Program-made: the position numbers and the translations under genes
Assembly: GCA_021162685.1 (NCBI GenBank)
Contig: JAGGYF010000034.1
Location: 1 to 34,766 of the forward strand
Origin: Candidatus Iainarchaeum sp.
Lineage (GTDB): Archaea > B1Sed10-29 > WALL01
Direction: 5' to 3'
DNA length: 34,766 nt
Shown: positions 16,601-22,050 of the stretch, piece by piece
How positions within the stretch are numbered: the first letter of the stretch is position 1
Layout of the letters: every line of letters begins with the position of its first letter
The notes under the pieces: model-generated
Told to the model about the DNA's origin: nothing
The model's database searches: none
Seen by the model: the letters and a program-made list of their open reading frames with translations, nothing else

Positions 16601-18360
16601 TTTCTGATGAGGACACTATGATTGTAGGAATTGCTGAAAAACTGAGGAGATATCTAAAAAGGGAGGGAGTAGCAAAGACCGCAAGAACCCTTGGGATACA
16701 TAAAAGCACATTGTACAATTATATGGTGCGTGATTCTGTGCCACTTTGGCTAGTACAGAGAGTAGGGATTAGTATTCCCTCCGATGTTCAAATTAAGGAA
16801 AAAAGAGATACTGTAATCCTTCCAAGAAAGATAAGGGTTGGAAGGGATTTCTTAAGGCTTCTTGGCTTCTATGTGGCAGAAGGCCATTGCAGAAAGAAAG
16901 ATAAGTTATGCTACCAGGTTGATTTTGCTGTTACCAGAGAAAAACAATTGGTAAAGAAGGTCATCAAAAATGTTTTTGGGGTAAACGCCTCAGAGGGAAA
17001 ACAGCGGGTCACTATCTGCTCAAAGATAATTTATAATCTTTTTGTGGGTCTAAAAGCAGGTACACACGCAAAGAACAAAAGAGTTCCACCGTTCATCTTT
17101 TCGCTACCATTAAAAAAGGTAAGGTGGTTTTTACAGGGATACTTTGAAGGAGATGGAGGGATAAGTAAATCAAAAACCAAAGGGGCGAGTCCCGAAGTGG
17201 CCTGTACATCAGCAAGTAAAATGCTATTGCGTGACATTGAATTTCTGCTTACTCGCTTTGGGCTGGTTTGCTCATGGGCCAAAGATGAGAGAAGCATGAG
17301 TACGGGAAAAGTTGCTGAATTTTACAAAAAGAGAGGGCAAATGTTGAAGTGGAAGTGTTACAAACTGCGCATGTATGGCACCACGGCCAAAGAGTTCTGT
17401 GAAAAGATAGGCTTCTGGTGGCCACAGAAAAAAACAAAGGCACATAAGATAATTAATCATCATTCATTCAAACAGAAGAGGATGAAGTACCTAAGGAATA
17501 GTGTCGTTGATCCTGTTAAAAACATAGAAATCAAAAAGTCTCCTCAATTTTTATATAATCTCACCGTAAAGGACAACCACAATGCGCTCGTTTCTGGGAT
17601 AACAGCAAAGCAATGTGACGGTGACGAAAATGCAATCATGCTTCTCCTTGATGCACTGCTCAACTTTAGTAAATCCTATCTTCCAGCAAGCAGGGGAGGA
17701 AGGATGGATGCTCCTCTTGTTATAACACTTGTCTTAAATCCATCCCAGGTTGATGACCAGGTGCATGAGATGGATATAGTTGAAAAGATGCCTCTGGATT
17801 TCTACAGAAAAAGCGGGGAGTTGTTAAGTCCCTCTGAGTTTGATATTGAAATTGTTGAAAAGAGACTCGGGAGAGAGAACCAGTATAACGGATTTAAGTA
17901 TACACATGAGACTTCAAAAATTGATGCTGGTGTTGTCCGCTCTGCCTACACAACACTTGAAACAATGGACGAAAAGGTTGATGCACAACTAAGCCTTGGA
18001 AGAAGGATCAGAGCTGTAGATGAAAAGGATGAAGCAAAGCGTTTGTTGAATTCTCACTTCCTTAGGGATTTATATGGTAACTTGAGGGCATTTGGAGAAC
18101 AAAAGTTTAGATGTACTGACTGCAATGCAAAATACAGAAGGGTTCCACTCATAGGCAAGTGTGTGAGATGCGGTGGAAGGGTTATTCTAACAATTGCAGA
18201 AGGTTCTGTTAGGAAGTATCTTGAAGTAAGCAAACAGATAGCAAATGACTATGGGTTGTCTGATTATATCATACAAAGGTTAGAACTGTTAGAAAAAAAT
18301 ATTGACTCTGTATTTGTAAATGAAAAGAGCAAACAATACAACCTAACAGACTTTTTGTAG
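13666..18360 (+). CDS. polC: DNA polymerase D large subunit DP2, intein-containing precursor
   Basis: This is the catalytic subunit of PolD. The precursor is 1564 residues; removing the 470-residue intein leaves about 1094, normal for DP2. Recognisable parts are the N-terminal [32 protein letters not shown] region, [14 protein letters not shown], a zinc-ribbon cluster (CPKC...CDRC...CQRC...CPKC, about 614-660), the catalytic [18 protein letters not shown] segment split by the intein, and a C-terminal zinc finger (CTDC...CVRC, about 1483-1503). The Asp pair in CDGDE corresponds to known catalytic aspartates. No ATG is available. I chose TTG 13666 because AGGTGAT (13656-13662), which overlaps the DP1 stop, lies just before it; TTG 13651 is the alternative. 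The stop directly abuts the convergent gene. Confidence 0.96.
   Translation: [1564 protein letters not shown]
16204..17613 (+). mobile_element. DP2 intein with LAGLIDADG homing endonuclease and C-terminal Gln
   Basis: This is a 470-residue in-frame insertion in DP2 between RRD and CDGDEN. It starts with Cys1 ([11 protein letters not shown], block A) and has a block B with TTSGLHNF (Thr89/Thr90, His94). Two DOD endonuclease motifs follow, LLGFYVAEG (219-227) and [10 protein letters not shown] (310-319). Block F, [15 protein letters not shown], precedes the end at ITAKQ, followed by extein Cys. The final residue is Gln rather than Asn and the penultimate is Lys rather than His. A Gln-ending intein is known in Pyrococcus abyssi PolII, so splicing is plausible. 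A helix-turn-helix (about 155-190) lies between the splicing and endonuclease parts. Retained acidic motif residues suggest an intact homing enzyme. Confidence 0.95.
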
Positions 18361-19146
18361 TCACTTAAATAGGATGATATAAAGAATGAGTAGGATAATG
18401 ATGCCACCAAGTAATGTATATCTCCCCATCTTCGTTGTCACGAGCCATTTTATTATACCCTGACTCTCTCCTCCTACCTTTACTGCCTGGATGCTCATTG
18501 ATTTCACAACACCAAATCCCCAATTAAATGCCTTCTTTGAATAATCCATCCAGCCCTCTGGTGTCTTCAGGTCTTCTAACATGTCCTTTGTTATCTCTAT
18601 CATTCCTCTCTCACGTTCTGGTACTTGTTCTATATGGATAGGAGAGCCTGAAATCGCATCAAGATCAAGCCTCTGCATCCTCCCCCCACCAAGCCTAACC
18701 CATATACGCCATATTGGAACATATATGAGGTTGACACCAGAAATAGTGATTGTGTTCTTTGGTATGCCCATCTCTCCTGCTACCTTTAATTGTGCTAGAT
18801 TTTTGACCTCTGATTGTTCTATTGCTGGTTTGAATACCTTGTACTCAATGTTGTGTTTTATCTCCTTTGATCTTTCAACAGGTATGCTCTTCAAGATTTC
18901 AATCATTATTGGCCTAAGTTCGCCTGTCAGTGCATCCATTGCCATCTGCGATGAGAATGTCTGAGATTTTCCTTCGTATTCCTGGTATATATCATAATTA
19001 AAGAACCAGTAGGGAACGTACATCAACGTAACGCTATCAATATCAAACCTTCTCCAATGTCTCTCCTTGAGAACGCTCTCAACAATCCCTAGAATATCAT
19101 CGAGTGTGAATCTCAATTCCAGGGCTGGTGAGTCCAGGAATGGCAT
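18361..19146 (-). CDS. Tail-anchored bilobed protein of unknown function, sepF operon
   Basis: I do not recognise a named family. The 261 residues contain two related segments: VTLMYVPYWFFNYDI...AMDALTGELRP (about 39-80) and VNLIYVPIWRIWVRL...DLDAISGSPIH (about 138-172). Both follow the pattern V.L.YVP.W, about 20 residues, DA.(T/S)G. This suggests a tandem duplication of a small beta-rich domain. A helical segment follows, then a single C-terminal membrane helix (YTLLGGIIILLILYIILF) ending in Lys, so the bulk is cytoplasmic and tail-anchored or the reverse. It starts 8 nt after the sepF stop, pointing to a role at the membrane linked to division. Its stop codon directly abuts the DP2 stop. 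Confidence 0.75.
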   Translation of the reverse strand: MPFLDSPALELRFTLDDILGIVESVLKERHWRRFDIDSVTLMYVPYWFFNYDIYQEYEGKSQTFSSQMAMDALTGELRPIMIEILKSIPVERSKEIKHNIEYKVFKPAIEQSEVKNLAQLKVAGEMGIPKNTITISGVNLIYVPIWRIWVRLGGGRMQRLDLDAISGSPIHIEQVPERERGMIEITKDMLEDLKTPEGWMDYSKKAFNWGFGVVKSMSIQAVKVGGESQGIIKWLVTTKMGRYTLLGGIIILLILYIILFK

Positions 19147-19154
19147 ACCACCAT

Positions 19155-19526
19155 CTATTTCCTTGTTTTGGCAACCTTAACGCCCTTTGGTGTCAGCAAC
19201 AACTTGTACTCTGTTATCCTCACGATATCTCCATCAATTGCTTTTGCATTGCCCTTCAGCTCATTTATCACTTGCTTTAATTTTATGGAATTTCTCTTGT
19301 ATAGTGGCTCTATGTTCAAGATGACAATGTTTCCCTCGTTCAAATCATTTATGATCTGGGCTGCATCGCTTGTATCCTGCAAGAGGTATGGCTTCACCCA
19401 CATATCTGCCTCTTCTTCTAGCAGGTTCTCGTGCTCCACACCTATTGTCTCTAAAAATTCATCTATATCAACATCCTCTGTACTGCCACCGATTTTGCTT
19501 GAAATTTTCTTTAAAAACCCTACCAT
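19155..19526 (-). CDS. sepF: Cell division protein SepF (FtsZ membrane anchor)
   Basis: Archaeal SepF tethers FtsZ rings to the membrane. The 123 residues start with an amphipathic membrane-targeting helix (MVGFLKKISSKIG), then an acidic linker (DVDIDEFLETIG), then the SepF core beginning WVKPYLLQDTSDAAQIINDL and GNIVILNIEPLYKRN, ending in a TEYKLLLTPKGVKV strand. These are hallmark SepF features. A strong Shine-Dalgarno GAGGAGG (plus-strand 19534-19540) lies 7 nt before the ATG at 19526, so this mRNA has a leader, unlike many neighbours. It is divergent from orc1/cdc6 and co-directional with the tail-anchored gene. Confidence 0.92.
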   Translation of the reverse strand: MVGFLKKISSKIGGSTEDVDIDEFLETIGVEHENLLEEEADMWVKPYLLQDTSDAAQIINDLNEGNIVILNIEPLYKRNSIKLKQVINELKGNAKAIDGDIVRITEYKLLLTPKGVKVAKTRK

Positions 19527-19612
19527 GTTCTTTCCTCCTCAATATATTTTAAGCTCAATGCCCATAATTATAGCGCTCTAAATTATGCAGGTTTCTAATT
19601 AAATACTTTTGT

Positions 19613-20818
19613 GTGAGTGAAATGCAAGATATTTTTGAACTTGAGATGAAAAAGCCAACCATATTCCAGGATAGAAATGTTCTTAGTCCTCATTACATAC
19701 CAGAGCATTTACCATACAGAGATAAGGAGATAGAAAAGATTATGAAAATCCTGGCTCCAGCGCTTTCTCAGAAGAGACCAAATAACCTGTTCATATATGG
19801 GAAGCCAGGTACAGGAAAAACTGCAAGCACAAAACATGTACTTGATAGGTTGGAGCGAGTCAAAGAAAAGTATGGTGCAAAGGTAGAGAGCCTATACATC
19901 AACTGCAGAGTACATAACACAAAGTACCAAGTGCTCTTAAAATGTGCTGAAACATGTTACCCAAACGAAAATTTCATGGGACATGCTGCAACCCACCTAT
20001 ATGAGAAGTTTTTAAAATATGTTGAGAAGAATGGTTTGGTTTACATTGTTGTCTTGGATGAGATAGATAAGGTCAAGGACCTTGATGAACTATTATACTC
20101 ACTAACAAGAGCTAATGATGAACTTGAAGGAGGGCATATAGGTATCATTGGTATCTCAAACAATGTAACATTTAAGGAGCGTATTGATCCTAGGAGTAAA
20201 TCAACACTATGCCAGGAGGAGATGGTTTTTGCTCCGTATAATGCTGTCCAACTTGAAAGCATACTGAAAGAGAGGGCAGAGATAGGTTTTAAGCAAAATA
20301 TGTGTGACGACTCCGCAATATCACTAGCAGCAGCATATGCTGCGCAGGAATCTGGTGACGCGAGATATGCTCTTAAACTGTTGTTGAAAGCAGGGGAGAT
20401 CGCTGATGAACATCATGAAAGGGTTACTGATGAACATGTGAAAAAGGCTAGAAGCATTGTTGAAGAGGACATCGTTCTTGAGCTCATATCCACACTCCCT
20501 GACCATCAGTCCATTGTTCTGTATGCAATTGCAACATTAACAGAGGAAGGAGGGCACTATGCAAGGCTTGGTGAGGAATCATCAGAACCTGTGCTTTTCT
20601 CAGGAGAGGTATATGAGAGATATGAGAAGATATGCAAACAATGGAAGATGAATGCGAGAAGCGCGAGATGGTACCGTGAGTATTTAAATGAATTAGAGAT
20701 GCTTGGGCTGATAACAACAACAATATCAGGGCCAGGGATAAGAGGAAATACAAGGCTTATTCGTCTAGCTCTACCAACAAAAAAGGTGAAAGAGGCAGTT
20801 GAAAAGAAATTTGCATAG
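19613..20818 (+). CDS. cdc6: Orc1/Cdc6 replication initiator
   Basis: This AAA+ origin-recognition protein binds origin repeats and loads MCM. The 401 residues have Walker A GKPGTGKT (63-70), Walker B VVLDEID (146-152), a sensor-1 strand GIIGISNNVTF, an arginine-rich IDPRSKS loop, an AAA+ lid with ARYALKLLLKAGEIA, and a C-terminal winged helix (EYLNELEMLGLI...G.R...I.L). Length is typical. The start may be GTG 19613 or ATG 19622; both fit. The gene is 87 nt from divergent sepF and about 1.25 kb from the polD operon. I see no clear origin-recognition repeats on either side of it in this window. Confidence 0.96.
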   Translation: MSEMQDIFELEMKKPTIFQDRNVLSPHYIPEHLPYRDKEIEKIMKILAPALSQKRPNNLFIYGKPGTGKTASTKHVLDRLERVKEKYGAKVESLYINCRVHNTKYQVLLKCAETCYPNENFMGHAATHLYEKFLKYVEKNGLVYIVVLDEIDKVKDLDELLYSLTRANDELEGGHIGIIGISNNVTFKERIDPRSKSTLCQEEMVFAPYNAVQLESILKERAEIGFKQNMCDDSAISLAAAYAAQESGDARYALKLLLKAGEIADEHHERVTDEHVKKARSIVEEDIVLELISTLPDHQSIVLYAIATLTEEGGHYARLGEESSEPVLFSGEVYERYEKICKQWKMNARSARWYREYLNELEMLGLITTTISGPGIRGNTRLIRLALPTKKVKEAVEKKFA

Positions 20819-20912
20819 TTTTTAAATGTTGCGTAAGCTTACACATAGTTGACGAAATTAATTTATATGGAAGTGCACACAATAATATCCCTTATTTTCG
20901 CGAGGTGTTTTG

Positions 20913-21068
20913 ATGAGAAGGAATGTCATGATAAAGATGGCTCTGCAGAAATATAGAAATGGTGAAATCAGTCTTGCTGGTGCTGCGAGGATGCTTGACA
21001 TGGATATGCACGAATTCTTATACTATCTAAATGAATTACAGAAGGAGACTGTATTTACAAAACATTAG
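20913..21068 (+). CDS. Small UPF0175-like helix-turn-helix protein
   Basis: A 51-residue protein with a strong Shine-Dalgarno GAGGTG 5 nt before the ATG and a TATA-like tttatatgg at 20862-20870. The central text ALQKYRNGEISLAGAARMLD followed by MDMHEFLYYLNE matches the HTH pattern of UPF0175-type proteins (A...Y..G.IS...AA..L.....EF...L), some of which act as antitoxins or repressors. It is shorter than the usual 80-90 residues, lacking the N-terminal extension. No toxin gene is adjacent. It lies directly downstream of orc1/cdc6 and overlaps the convergent Mth938-like gene by 4 nt. DNA binding is inferred. Confidence 0.72.
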   Translation: MRRNVMIKMALQKYRNGEISLAGAARMLDMDMHEFLYYLNELQKETVFTKH

Positions 21069-21433
21069 CATGTCACATGCATCAATGCTGTGACCTTTGG
21101 TTTCCTCTTCTTTGACATAAGTTCATTATATCGCTTTATTGCATCTGGTGTCTTTATCTCCTCTACCTTTATTTTCATCTCTTTTAACATCTTTCTTCCT
21201 TCGTCTGTTAGGTGCGCAATACCATATTGTCCTGTACCTAAAATGAATATCTTTGTGTCATCATCTATTATCCTTGAAAGTTCCTCTGGGCCTATTTTAT
21301 GGCTTGTTCCGTATATTGAATCTGGGATGGAGTAATCCCTTTTCTCAGCTGTTCCATCAGTATGGACAATTATGTCACAGCTATACACAACGTTGTTGTA
21401 TTTTATTTTTCCAAATGTTGTCCACTGAAACAT
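21065..21433 (-). CDS. Mth938-like (DUF498) domain protein
   Basis: The 122 residues resemble the Mth938/DUF498 fold family. They open FGKIKYNNVVYSCDIIVHTDG, followed by the signature strand-loop TKIFILGTGQYG, then a helical end (EIKTPDAIKRYNELMSKK). Archaeal members are of unknown biochemical function; the mitochondrial relative NDUFAF3 is a complex I assembly factor. The gene starts 4 nt after the stop of the DJ-1/PfpI lipoprotein gene, so the two are co-transcribed. Its own 3' end overlaps the convergent HTH gene by 4 nt. Confidence 0.78.
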   Translation of the reverse strand: MFQWTTFGKIKYNNVVYSCDIIVHTDGTAEKRDYSIPDSIYGTSHKIGPEELSRIIDDDTKIFILGTGQYGIAHLTDEGRKMLKEMKIKVEEIKTPDAIKRYNELMSKKRKPKVTALMHVTC

Positions 21434-21437
21434 ATAA

Positions 21438-22031
21438 TCACTTCAATGCATTGGCTATTATCTCTCCGAACTGCTTTGCTGCATGAGGTCCATTTGCTGT
21501 TATAATATTTCCATCAACAACAACATTTTGATTTATGTATGTTCCTCCTCCCTCTTCTATTAGTTTAGCAAATTGGCCGTTTCCATTCCATATCGTTGCC
21601 TTTTTTCCTGAGAGGATGCCTGCCTTTGCGAGAATGCCTGGCGCAATACATATGGCTGCAACGGGCTTTCCACTGCTAAAAAATGCTCTTGCTATATCGT
21701 GTGCTTTCTTATTCTCGTAGTATATGGACGCACCAGAGCCACCGACAAAGACAACAGTATCATAGTTATCTGGATTTATCTCATCTATTGTTGTCTCAAC
21801 ATTGTATGTTGCTCCTAGCATACCATGTGCCACTCCTTTAGATATGCTTGCTACTGTTACATTTATGCCTGCATCCTCAAGTGCCTTCTTTGTATCAAAC
21901 AATTCCTCATCCCTAAAATTTTCAAATGCTATGACCATAACCACAGATTTCCCCATTGCTCTTCCCTCCTCGTTATTTTGCATTGTGCATCCTACTATCA
22001 TCAATATCAGCAGCAGAACGAACAATCGCAT
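21438..22031 (-). CDS. DJ-1/PfpI family lipoprotein
   Basis: The 197 residues begin with a lipoprotein signal (LFVLLLILMIVGC, lipid-modified Cys15), followed by a complete DJ-1/PfpI domain. Visible are the strand KSVVMVIAFENFRDEEL with the conserved Glu37, the glycine-rich VVFVGGSGA, and the nucleophile elbow AAICIAPGILAKAGIL with Cys128. Most DJ-1/PfpI proteins are cytosolic, so membrane-anchored extracytoplasmic placement is unusual. Possible activities are protein/glyoxal deglycase, chaperone or peptidase; none can be chosen from sequence. A leaderless start is supported by the box atttaaaa (22053-22060) about 25 nt upstream, which lies inside the last codons of hel308. Confidence 0.9.
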   Translation of the reverse strand: MRLFVLLLILMIVGCTMQNNEEGRAMGKSVVMVIAFENFRDEELFDTKKALEDAGINVTVASISKGVAHGMLGATYNVETTIDEINPDNYDTVVFVGGSGASIYYENKKAHDIARAFFSSGKPVAAICIAPGILAKAGILSGKKATIWNGNGQFAKLIEEGGGTYINQNVVVDGNIITANGPHAAKQFGEIIANALK

Positions 22032-22050
22032 ATTTTATAGATATACTTTG

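Noticed and set aside
13666-18360. Suspicion that the very long DP2 frame is a gene fusion
   Set aside because: The extra 470 residues have intein blocks A, B, F and G and two LAGLIDADG motifs, and the flanks join into a normal DP2 active site.
20819-20912. Replication origin beside orc1/cdc6 (AT-rich, GTAAGCTTAC palindrome at 20833)
   Set aside because: Only 94 bases, no repeated origin-recognition-box-like sequences and no G-rich element; the gap is explained by the T-rich end of orc1 and the promoter of the small HTH gene.
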